Shown here: in pieces, positions 17,601-25,143 of the stretch
Position numbering within the stretch: position 1 is the first letter of the stretch
Layout of the letters: each line of letters begins with the position of its first letter
From: Bacteroidota bacterium
GTDB lineage: Bacteria; Bacteroidota; Bacteroidia; Chitinophagales; Saprospiraceae
Assembly (NCBI GenBank): GCA_016234735.1
Contig: JACRAN010000222.1
Coordinates: 1 to 33,774 of the forward strand
DNA: 33,774 nucleotides
Direction: 5' to 3'
Made by a program: the position numbers and the translations under genes
The notes under the pieces: generated by a model
The model's input: the letters and a program-made list of their open reading frames with translations, nothing else
Database searches by the model: none
What the model was told of the DNA's origin: nothing

Positions 17601-20600
17601 AAGGCTACAGTCAGGGTCGGCGCAGTCCACCAGGCCGTCGCCGTCGCCGTCCGTGCCATTGTTGCAAATTTCTTCCAGTGTGGGCGTGGCGCTGTCCTCG
17701 TCGTCCTCGCTTTGGTCGCCGTCGTCGTTGTTGGGCCTTGAGTCCACGTCCACCTGGTCAGCAGCAATGACTTGGGTGACGTTTTTCAACAGCGCATTGT
17801 TCAAAATTTTAGCGGTAATGGTCAGCGTCCTCGTCTGGTTGACTGCCATCGAGGGGACGTACCACACGCCTGAAACGGGGTCGTACATGCCTGCCCCGTT
17901 GTCGCTGAGGTATTGGTAGCTGGAAGTCAGCTTGTCCATGGTCAGCACGTTTGTTGCCGGAACCGGGCCTTTGTTCGTCAGGGTCAAGGTGAAGGTGACA
18001 TCTTGACCGATGGAAGAAACGGCGGGATTTACTGTTTTGGTCAATTCCAAATCAATCAAACCCGATACCCTGACTTCCACGTAGGTAATGTCGTATCCAT
18101 TCGGCGTACCTGAATCCCGCACCTTGTACAGGGTGGTGTCCAACCCGAAGTAGCCTGCTGGCGGGGAATAATTGATGAAGTCGTCCGCAAAATTGGCAGG
18201 CGTGCCATTGGTGTTGACGCTCACCGTCCCGCCCTTTGCCGTCAGCCCGTTGGTCGGGGTGGCGTTCGTGCCGGCGCTCATCAGGATGATGGCGTGACCG
18301 TCCGGCTCGATGTCGTTGACAATTACCGGTACCGGTACCGGGAGGTTCATCTGTGTCTCGACGAAGTCAGGCCGGGCATCGGGTGGCCGGTTTTTTACAT
18401 GAATAAAAACCCTTGCCGTGTCGCAGAGCGAGGGGATGCGGTCGTCGCAAACGATGTACTGGTACACGTCGTTGCCCGTGTACCCAGCGTTGGGTGCGTA
18501 CTCGATGAGTTTGTTGTTGACCACCGCCACGGTTCCGTTGGCGGGTTGCTGGATGCCTGGGCTAAGTTTTGCGGTCAGGTTGCCAAACTCCTGGTCGAAG
18601 TCGTTGTCGAGCACGTCCGTTTCCACGTGGAAGTTGACCACGGTGGTGTCGTAGTCGTCCTGGGCCACAGGTGGGTCGTTTATCAAAACGCTCACGAAGA
18701 CCGTCACCGTGCTGGTGTCGCACAGTGTGGGCGTACCTGAGTCGCATATTTTGTACAAAAAAGTCTGCCATCCGGTGAAACCATTGCTTGGCGTGAAATT
18801 CAAGGTGCCGTTGCCGTTATTGACTGCTGTGCCGCTGGGTGGGTTGGTCAAAATGGTCATGTTCAGGGGCGTATTTTCCGGGTCGCTGTCGTTGACGATG
18901 ACGTTGATGAGGGCGGTCGTGCCCGCATCCACGTAAGCCGTGTCGGGGTTGGCGATGGGCGGGCGGTTGTTTATCAAACCAAAGTTGTTGGCGCAGTCCA
19001 CGTCGCCGTTGTTGAGCACTACCGCCGTTTCCAGGTTGTCGGTGGTCAGGGTGCTGTTTGGCGGGAAAGAAGCCGGGTTGACTGTCAAAACATAGTAGCC
19101 GTTGCTGCCGCCGATGGAATACTGCACGACCAACTTTGGCTGTTGCGATGCCGTTGCCCACTCCCTGGAACGCCAGGAGACGCCGGAGTAGCCAGGGTCG
19201 TTGAGCAGTATCACGCCGTGGTTCGGGTTGTTTCCGTTTACCCAACTCTGCACCAAGCTGGCGACGTTGAAGCTGTAAGTTCCGGCAGTCGTGCCGTTGG
19301 TGGTGACGGAGGCTGCGGGCGTGGCATCGTAGTCGCCGCCTGCGGTGGTCCAGTTGGTGGAAGGCGAGGCGAGGCGCTGCGTCCAGTTGGACACCCCGGC
19401 AGCCGCATTGGCAGTGCCTTCCGTCCAATCCGCCGTCAGGCGGTGCGCCTTCACGGGGGTGTTTGCTGTGGCAATGAAATAGGTGTAAAGCTCCATCGAG
19501 GCCGAAGTGATGACGGCGTTGGAGGGAATGCTGGCCAGGTCGAACTTGAACAACGGGCGGCGCACGATGCCCCCGGAATTGTAGGAATCCAAACTCTGAC
19601 TGGCACCGTGGTTGTTCGTGCTGCCTTGCGTTACCTGGTTGTCTTTTTGTGCGGAGAGGTTGATGGTCGCCTCGCCGCTCGTTGCGTAGGTGATGTCGAG
19701 TACCGGCGCTCCGGAGGAAGAACCGTCGTAGGAATACGAGCTCCTGGAGCCGGTTCCCGTGATGACGAACGCCATGCTGTTGCCGTTCGCCCAGCCGGGC
19801 CGGTTCACGATTTCCTGCACAATGGATTTCAGTTCCGGCGAAGTGTAGGTCGTGCCGGAAGTCCACGCAACCGGATTCCACGCAGTGGAAGCCGTCGTCA
19901 GGGTGCGGTTCGAAATATTGTTCGTCGCCGTAGTGAAGGTTGTCGCATTGTCAGCCGCTTGTCCTTTGATGGTCAGGGAGGTAGCTCCAGAGTTGGTGTT
20001 GGGCGAGTCGGCGGCGATTGCCTTGAAGCTCAAGGTGGCGCTGGTGATGACTACTCCAGCCGGGATATTTATCGTGTTGAAACGCAGGCCTATTTTTTGG
20101 GTGCCGGAGGAGGGCGACTGCAAGTCCTGGGTGATTTCCAAGTCTGAACTTGTGAGGTACATCCCGCCAGGGCCGAGATTGACTCCTTCAGGGCCTTCTT
20201 CTTCCGCGTCGTCGGAGCTGGTGCCGATGGCGCTGCTCAGGGAAGCCGTTGTGCTGGAACCGGAGCTGGTCGTCTGCTGCCAGGAAGCGGCATCCACATA
20301 GATGTTGTGGTCCACACGAAGGATTTTTACGAACTTGACTCCTGCCGGGGCAGCCACCTGGTACGAAAAAACCTGCACAGCGGAGGCGGGCGGGGGGTTG
20401 CCGGGTGAACTGGCATAAGTTGGAATCCAATTGGCAGGATTGCCGAAAGAAACGCCATCCAGTGAACCCGACACGGTGGCTTCTCCGTCGTCACTATCAG
20501 AAGCCAGGTAAATCGAGACTACGGTGCCGAGAGGAATGATGTTGGCAAATTCCAGGGTGACATAATCTCCCCCCTTCAATTTTACAAATCCGTTGTCAGG

Positions 20601-23600
20601 AGCGCCTGTCACTGCCGAAAAACTGCCCTCGGAGATGAGGCCGGAGCCGTTGATGGCGTAGTTGGTCGTGGAGGAAGAGCTGGAAACGGTGCCGTCGCCC
20701 ACGTTGAAAACATAATTCCCCTGACTGTCCGTGAGCGCTGAGTCAATTTTGGTTTCGCCTGCATTGACCACCCCGTTGCTGTTCAAGTCGCTGTACAGCC
20801 TGACCCTGACGTTGCCGATGCCCATTTCCCCGTTGGTAAGACTTGCATTATTGTTGGCATCATTGAACACCATGCCCTGGATGGCTTTGCCGCCTGCGGG
20901 GTCGGCGCACAACACGTCCACCGTCACGAGGGCGCTGTCGCAGCCGTAAGGATTGCAGATTTTGTAATTGAAATTGTCCTGCCCTACGAATCCCGTGGTC
21001 GGCGTGTACCTGATTTCTTCACCATCCAGCACCACCGTTCCATTGTCTGGCGGGTTGGAAAAACCGAGGTAGGTTGTCATGCCGAGGCCGCTGGGGTCAA
21101 TGTCGTTCGACTGCACGGTAATTGAAACGGGCGTGTTTACGACGGTAGTCGCAAAGTCGTTGATGGCGTCCGGCGGGTTGTTCGGGGAAAGTACGCAGCT
21201 TCCCGAACAGACACCACCCACGCTGACTTTGTAGTAACCCGGCGGGCAACTGTCGTCGTAGACCGTGATACTGACGGTGGCGGGGTCGCAAAGTCCGTTG
21301 GAATTGCAGGCCTGGTAGATGAAATTGTCGGTGCCGCTGTAATCGGCATTGGGCTTGTAGCGCACCGTGCCGTCGGATTGCACGGTAGCCACGCCTTGCG
21401 AAGGCGGCGTAACGATGGAAACAATCAACGGCAAGCCCTGCGGGTCGGTGTCGTTTGCCAGCACGTTGATGTTCACCACATTGTCCTCGCAAAGTGTGAC
21501 GGCGTCGTTGTTCGCCACCGGCACGGCGCTCAGGCAGTTCTTGTCCACGTAACGAACGCCGTTGACGGAAGGCTTTCCGGCACCAGCCGCCCGTGTGAAG
21601 CGCAGTTTTCGGGCTGCGCCGGTGACGGGCACGTAAGCCACCACATCCTCTTGCGGAGCGGCATCGTTCAAGTCTTTGACCGTCGTGTAGCTCCTTAAAT
21701 CGTAAAAACCATTACCGTTCGAGTTGTTGCTGCTGTTGAGGGTACCCGTAACTTTCAGGGTGGCGGAAGCCCCGTCGTCGGAGCCGATATGCAGGAAAAC
21801 CGTGTCGCCCACAGGCAGGTTGTAGCCGAGGTCGAGCACGAGGTAGTCGGCGTCGGCGTCAATTTTAGCGTAATAAGCGTTGCTGCTCGCCACCAACACA
21901 GGCGCACCGAGCGCCTGGCTTGCGTTGCTAATGCTGTTCTGAGCAGTAACTACGGTAGCATAGCCCTGTGCCGCTATGCCATAATATTGGTTTGGATAAC
22001 ACCCGTGCGCATCCGTCCAATCCACCGTAATAAATATGGTGGCGATGTCGCAGAGCGGCCCGCCGTCGGCGGGCGGGGTGTTGTCGCAGACCTGGTAATT
22101 GATTTGGTCAATGCCCGTGAAGTTGAAATTGGGGGTGTAGGTCACCGAGCCATTGCCGTTGTTCACAAAAACACCATTGCCGGTGTTGGTGGAGCCGATG
22201 AGGGCGGTCAGGGTCAGGGGGTCGAGGTTGGGGTCGCTGTCGTTGGACAGTGCGTTGACCGTGACAGGTGAACCCGGCTGGGTTCCTTCGTAATCATCCA
22301 CGGCCACTGGCGGCGCAGGTTTCGGGACAATGATTACCTGCACGTTGGCGAAGCCCACCCTCGTGCCACAGTCGTCGGTGACGGTCGCTTTGATAGAACA
22401 ATCCGTATCGGTCAACACATTTCCCGCCGTAAAAGTAGTGGTGGCAGCATACGGATTGCTGAAAGTACCGGGGCAGGAGCTTGTCCAATGGAAATAGTAA
22501 TTCCCGGTGCCGCCGGTGGCAGAAGCTGTGAGCGTGTAATCATCCAAGCTCACCATCAGTTCCGGTATGTTGGAGTTCACATGGATGGCTTTTTGACCCG
22601 CCGCCATCATGCTGAAATTGAAAAAAGCCCGTTGGGCGGCGATGTTTGCGGGAAGGTCGTCCTTGTCCTGTCGGTGCCCGGTTTGGTACATGACGTAACC
22701 CTTCGCAGCGTCGCCGAAGGCGGGGCCGAATGAAAGTTTCGAAGCCTTGCCAGGTGAAATGGAGGGTACGTTCGGATGGTCGGGGTCCCAGATGCCGACA
22801 AAAGTCGTGGGTCTCCAACTGTTGGTCGGCAGGTAAATTTGCTCGGCGCCGTTTTCCTGCGCACCGTCCAATGTGCCGAGGAACTGCATGACGGGGTGTG
22901 CCGGGTAGCCGTAGCTGTAGGGCAAGGTGCCGTCGCTGTGGTCGCCCGACCAAACGGCGGGCGAGGTTGCCGGGGCAACCGGAGGAAGCATCAAAAAATT
23001 AAGCCGCTGTGCGGGGTTGGCAGGGTTGACGATATTTTCCACCTCGCTGCCCGCTTTGCAGCCAGCCCACAAAGCCCCGGCGCAACCACCTTGTGCAGTG
23101 CTGGCGTTCCAGGTGAGCAGGCGGTTGTGCGTAGCCCAGGTCGGTTCTGAGTGCGGCATGAGGAATACGTCGCTGCAGCAGTCGAGGTTTTGCGGCAGCG
23201 TCCAGTTGTACGCTGTTGAAGGAATGCCTGCCCGGTCGAGGTAGGCTTGGGCGATTTGTCCGTTGTTCGTGTTCAGTGTCCAGTTCATGGAGTAGCTGAG
23301 TACCCGGTTCACTGGCACGGTGATATCCGAAGTCGTCGTTACCCCCACCACACCCTGGGCTTGCCATGCTAAAATAAGTGCATTGACTGCGGGTGTGCGG
23401 TATTCTGCCGAAACGATGAATGGGCCGCCTTTGTAATCCACCCCGTTGTAAGTGAAGTCAACGCCATCTTTTAGTTTATCTGGATTGATGGACCAAATGA
23501 CGGGAATCTCATGCTCGTGCAGCAGGTGCCAAACCAAACCATAAGGTTTGATGGCATTGGCTGCTGTCTGCGGCTGAACGCCCATATTAATAATGTAGGA

Positions 23601-24437
23601 ACCGGCAGGAATGGTTTCCATGATGTCGGCACCGCAGTCCGGGTCGTTGGCATCAATCAAGCCATCGCCGTCGTCGTCGTTGCCGTTGTTGCAAGTCTCG
23701 ACAGCCGTGGCAAACTCGATGACCAGCAAGGGCGCTGCCGCAGGCAGTTCTTCAAAACATTCCGCTGTGCGGGTGCCGGAGCCTTCCACCAGCATGACCA
23801 TGCTGTTGCCGCTTGCCCAGCCTACGCGGCTGACAATTTCCTGTACCACAGTTTTGATGCTCGGCGATTGGTATTTCGTGCCGATTGCCCAGGCGGGCAT
23901 GCTGCTCCAGCTAACCGATGCAGTTGTTTTCGCCCTGGATGAAATATTGGAAACGGCAGTGGTAAAAGTGGAAGCGTTGTCAGCCGCCTGCCCCCTGAAA
24001 GTGAGCGAAGTGGCACCGGAGTGTGCTTCGTCTGCCTGGAATTCCAGGTAAGCGTTGGTAATTGTCGCTCCTTGCGGTACACCGATGCCGTTGAACCGCA
24101 GGCCGACAATTTGATTGACGCCGTCGTAGATAAGTTCCAAATCATTACTTGTCAGGGAAACAGCCCCGCTGCTTAGGTTTTGCTCCGCATCATCGCTGCC
24201 TGCGGCAACTCTTACGGAGACGGTAGTGGGCGGCGGCGCAGGCGGTTGGAAATTAAAGAAAGTAGTACCCGGGCATTCTTCTTCCACCAATTTATTGATG
24301 CCCAGTTTCAAGCGGTGTATCCATTCACCTGAAATTGTGCTTGCGGGTTCGCTACCTGCTACTTTTCCAATGGGCAGTAAGGAACAAAGGGCGCAAAAAG
24401 CAATAAGCAGTTTTTGTTTGCCTTTTTTCATCTTCAT
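14658..24437 (-). CDS. Giant secreted multidomain surface protein C (about 3259 aa, amidotransferase-like domain, DNRLRE, DUF11, YQGP C-terminus)
   Basis: The frame is open to an ATG at 24566 (3302 aa), but the signal peptide (MKMKKGKQKLLIAFCALCSL) starts at the ATG at 24437, chosen here. Residue numbers count from 24566. In order: a carbohydrate-binding-like domain (116-289, SDDAEQ, NQIVGLRF), a MopE-type motif (291-311), a putative class I amidotransferase-like domain (about 316-668), Ig-like and Big_9-like repeats (670-850), discoidin-like (865-1010), two Big_9-like domains (1014-1220), an SdrD_B domain (1226-1289 continued at 1822-1864) split by a 532-aa insert with a second carbohydrate-binding-like domain and a DNRLRE domain, three more Big_9-like domains (1868-2168), DUF11 (2170-2292), three MopE motifs with two SprB-like Ig repeats (2300-2520), then the chassis shared with A and B ending in the YQGP repeat (3212-3302). 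No T9SS sorting domain is visible. Probable role: very large surface adhesin; sugar binding is inferred. Confidence 0.9.
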   Translation of the reverse strand: MKMKKGKQKLLIAFCALCSLLPIGKVAGSEPASTISGEWIHRLKLGINKLVEEECPGTTFFNFQPPAPPPTTVSVRVAAGSDDAEQNLSSGAVSLTSNDLELIYDGVNQIVGLRFNGIGVPQGATITNAYLEFQADEAHSGATSLTFRGQAADNASTFTTAVSNISSRAKTTASVSWSSMPAWAIGTKYQSPSIKTVVQEIVSRVGWASGNSMVMLVEGSGTRTAECFEELPAAAPLLVIEFATAVETCNNGNDDDGDGLIDANDPDCGADIMETIPAGSYIINMGVQPQTAANAIKPYGLVWHLLHEHEIPVIWSINPDKLKDGVDFTYNGVDYKGGPFIVSAEYRTPAVNALILAWQAQGVVGVTTTSDITVPVNRVLSYSMNWTLNTNNGQIAQAYLDRAGIPSTAYNWTLPQNLDCCSDVFLMPHSEPTWATHNRLLTWNASTAQGGCAGALWAGCKAGSEVENIVNPANPAQRLNFLMLPPVAPATSPAVWSGDHSDGTLPYSYGYPAHPVMQFLGTLDGAQENGAEQIYLPTNSWRPTTFVGIWDPDHPNVPSISPGKASKLSFGPAFGDAAKGYVMYQTGHRQDKDDLPANIAAQRAFFNFSMMAAGQKAIHVNSNIPELMVSLDDYTLTASATGGTGNYYFHWTSSCPGTFSNPYAATTTFTAGNVLTDTDCSIKATVTDDCGTRVGFANVQVIIVPKPAPPVAVDDYEGTQPGSPVTVNALSNDSDPNLDPLTLTALIGSTNTGNGVFVNNGNGSVTYTPNFNFTGIDQINYQVCDNTPPADGGPLCDIATIFITVDWTDAHGCYPNQYYGIAAQGYATVVTAQNSISNASQALGAPVLVASSNAYYAKIDADADYLVLDLGYNLPVGDTVFLHIGSDDGASATLKVTGTLNSSNNSNGNGFYDLRSYTTVKDLNDAAPQEDVVAYVPVTGAARKLRFTRAAGAGKPSVNGVRYVDKNCLSAVPVANNDAVTLCEDNVVNINVLANDTDPQGLPLIVSIVTPPSQGVATVQSDGTVRYKPNADYSGTDNFIYQACNSNGLCDPATVSITVYDDSCPPGYYKVSVGGVCSGSCVLSPNNPPDAINDFATTVVNTPVSITVQSNDIDPSGLGMTTYLGFSNPPDNGTVVLDGEEIRYTPTTGFVGQDNFNYKICNPYGCDSALVTVDVLCADPAGGKAIQGMVFNDANNNASLTNGEMGIGNVRVRLYSDLNSNGVVNAGETKIDSALTDSQGNYVFNVGDGTVSSSSSTTNYAINGSGLISEGSFSAVTGAPDNGFVKLKGGDYVTLEFANIIPLGTVVSIYLASDSDDGEATVSGSLDGVSFGNPANWIPTYASSPGNPPPASAVQVFSYQVAAPAGVKFVKILRVDHNIYVDAASWQQTTSSGSSTTASLSSAIGTSSDDAEEEGPEGVNLGPGGMYLTSSDLEITQDLQSPSSGTQKIGLRFNTINIPAGVVITSATLSFKAIAADSPNTNSGATSLTIKGQAADNATTFTTATNNISNRTLTTASTAWNPVAWTSGTTYTSPELKSIVQEIVNRPGWANGNSMAFVITGTGSRSSYSYDGSSSGAPVLDITYATSGEATINLSAQKDNQVTQGSTNNHGASQSLDSYNSGGIVRRPLFKFDLASIPSNAVITSASMELYTYFIATANTPVKAHRLTADWTEGTANAAAGVSNWTQRLASPSTNWTTAGGDYDATPAASVTTNGTTAGTYSFNVASLVQSWVNGNNPNHGVILLNDPGYSGVSWRSREWATASQQPKLVVQYSIGGSNGYYVLTVNPASFPPNSTLTTDNLETAVVLNNGDVDCANNFGLINNRPPIANPDTAYVDAGTTALINVIVNDSDPENTPLNMTILTNPPSGTAVNNGNGTLNFTPSNGFTGWQTFLYKICDSGTPTLCDTSTVTVFVSVLINDPPVAQDDYDTTVVNFHVETDVLDNDFDQEFGNLTAKLSPGIQQPANGTVAVVNNKLIEYAPNAGYTGNDVYQYIVCDDRIPSLCDTARVFIHVKNRPPDARPDFVETQMNLPVPVPVIVNDIEPDGHAIILMSAGTNATPTNGLTAKGGTVSVNTNGTPANFADDFINYSPPAGYFGLDTTLYKVRDSGTPNGYDITYVEVRVSGLIDLELTKTVNPAVSSIGQDVTFTLTLTNKGPVPATNVLTMDKLTSSYQYLSDNGAGMYDPVSGVWYVPSMAVNQTRTLTITAKILNNALLKNVTQVIAADQVDVDSRPNNDDGDQSEDDEDSATPTLEEICNNGTDGDGDGLVDCADPDCSLNLLANAGPDASICTGASTTLTASGGDSYFWSTGETTSSINVTPASTTNYSVTVSNAMGCSDEDQLTVTVTYCPEICNNGFDDDYDGLTDCADTDCAPGVNAGSNVNICTATSTVLTAAAAGGVEPYTFVWDNGLGAGASHSVSPASTTTYHVTVTSASGCTAVDSVTVTVVFCPENCTDGTDNDFDGLVDCADPDCQMIGQPQLADDVYETCPGAVFTEQPIFNDDNLQFPQYSISQNPSKGSVSINYQGVFVYTPSNSTCGVDSFRYQVCNAATGCCDQAKVTLLIGDNEPPVFYNLPADLTINCGEPLPGVPAVYAVDGCPGIYLSYEETDTWQNTGACQNYTITRTWVATDICGNSATGTQTITVLDLSGPDIFRVYTLSNGKKLMAGFVQNATTAWQNVKFPINFDVAPLVFSQVVSSNDDAPIVVRQRNINAEGFEMRIREEEAADGIHAPELVAWMALEPGVLNDGSNLQAATLTEVTNVFKTLTFTRPFTVNPVFIASVQTFNEADPFEIRTESPTASSIRVQLEEEQSFDFEKNHVNETMAWLAVKTGPIVDKNADFVGVAGTVAIGTTWQTVILSRQFMKPVVLFGGQPSGNDPATIRVRNVTGNSFEVKIQEWAYLNGNLPDRTVSYLVVEGSVPAYVEDPCVTNPPDLLPEVDMFAVDNCDNQLAFNYSKASQMSPQGELITHIWSALDDCGNETKVTRVDTCRLAAVRLKTNLYGAVIGNNNGPLMRDNLRTKGFIPLLEPYSNMTGFHHKGAGGGEETTPEMLAVTGADAIVDWVFVEIRDEQQPAIVLATSAALLQRDGDIVTAEGAPAIYLEGLQEGEYYVSIRHRNHLGLMFGASGYLTIADPPLLDFKLVNEAVNGGPTAGNMLNNTRSMWLGDINGDRRVIYQGPNNDVFSLFSEVMSDDNNVGNLANFIKQGYLNTDLNMDGNAIYQGPNNDRALLLYHTILVNPDNPSNLANFIASEKLP
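14661..14933 (-). other. C-terminal tandem 46-aa YQGP dockerin-like repeat of protein C
   Basis: Residues 3212-3302 carry GDINGDRRVIYQGPNNDVF (3212) and DLNMDGNAIYQGPNNDR (3258), again 46 residues apart. Each is followed by a segment ending in LANFI, and the protein ends in KLP. This is the third copy of the same C-terminal architecture in the window. Confidence 0.7.
19104..20699 (-). other. 532-aa insertion splitting an SdrD_B domain of protein C
   Basis: The first part of an SdrD_B domain (IQGMVFNDANNN to SQGNYVFNV) stops at residue 1289. Its expected continuation (NGYYVLTVNPASFPP, then GDVDCANNFGL) resumes at residue 1822. Between them lie exactly 532 residues: a Ser-rich linker, a discoidin-like segment (about 1303-1430), a carbohydrate-binding-like domain (1441-1630) paralogous to the one at the N-terminus, and a DNRLRE domain (1632-1817; RRPLFKFDLASIPSNAVITS, WTEGT, LVQSWVNGNNPNHG). 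The reading frame is kept at both joints. Confidence 0.7.
22563..23621 (-). other. Putative class I amidotransferase-like domain inside protein C
   Basis: Residues about 316-668 do not look like Ig repeats. They contain IPVIWSINPDKLKDGVDF, YKGGPFIV, a MPHSEPTWATHNRLLTW segment and ALWAGCKAGSEVEN, where G-C-K-A-G (Cys503) resembles the nucleophile elbow of class I amidotransferase or ThuA-like folds. DGAQENGAEQIYLP, YVMYQTGH and AAQRAFFNFS follow. From memory, this combination recurs in large secreted bacterial proteins of unknown function. The fold assignment is inference and the catalytic state is unknown. Confidence 0.45.
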
Positions 24438-25143
24438 AGTGTTTGTTCGTGTGCAATGAAAAAACTGCATTCTTTCAGTTTTCCCTGATGAGAAGGTTCG
24501 TAAAACTTTGCCATGAGAATACCGGGAAGGGGGAGAGTAATTGTCTCTTCGCTGTTTACATTTCAACTAAAAACCTGTAAATCAGCATATTATAGCTAAA
24601 AAAGCGATTGGGAAAAGTTTGAATCGGATTTACGAAAAATAGCCGAGGAGTTAACTGCCAAAAATTATTCCAAAAAGCCGGGAAGTCCTGTGGTGAATGC
24701 AGGAAAAGACCTGCCCGCAGCGTCATCAGATTCAAGCATCCGGCCTTGCTCTGGCCATGATATCATCGAAATGGGTTTCCTGTGAGGATATCCTTTCTGG
24801 ATGTTAGGCCAAAGAGGGCTTTTTGGCCAGCGATAGGCCAGAAGGATTTAATTTTTTAGGTGTTGTTGTCAGTAGTTTTCTAAAAATAAATATTACCTTT
24901 GTACCAGTCTCATCTCAAAATCTGTTCTCCAATTAATATTACGGGTGTTCTGCCGGTCGCTAACCAATGATTGGTCTTGGTGATTCAGAGGTCGTTCTTC
25001 TTTTTGCTTAACGGCTGGCTGGCAAGGCGAAACTGGCCCGCATTTCAATTCTACTCCCGATTCCCGGCCTCACTCAGTCTATAAGTCTTCCCTATTTGAC
25101 TTTTTATAAAATTCTACTATTCATTAACCAAAACAGTACACTG
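24438..25143. other. Divergent intergenic region between proteins C and D
   Basis: About 700 bases separate the chosen starts of the two divergent genes. No credible gene is seen here: the in-frame upstream extension of C (to 24566) and of D (to 25096) have no domain character. It holds a stem-loop GGCCAAA-N8-TTTGGCC (24807-24828), a promoter-like TACCTTTG element for the plus strand, and a coding-strand TCTCCCCCTT tract (24527-24536) about 90 bases before the start of C. Confidence 0.6.
24894..24901 (+). promoter_or_regulatory. Candidate Bacteroidota -7 promoter element for protein D
   Basis: TACCTTTG matches the Bacteroidota -7 consensus TAnnTTTG exactly and lies in an A/T-rich stretch. 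A clean -33 TTTG at the usual 19-21 base spacing is absent; only a TTTTC is near. A start about six bases downstream would give an untranslated leader of about 240 bases before the ATG at 25144. Confidence 0.4.

Noticed and set aside
24438-24566. N-terminal extension of protein C to the ATG at 24566
   Set aside because: The extra 43 residues are basic and polar with no signal character, while an ordinary signal peptide starts at the ATG at 24437.
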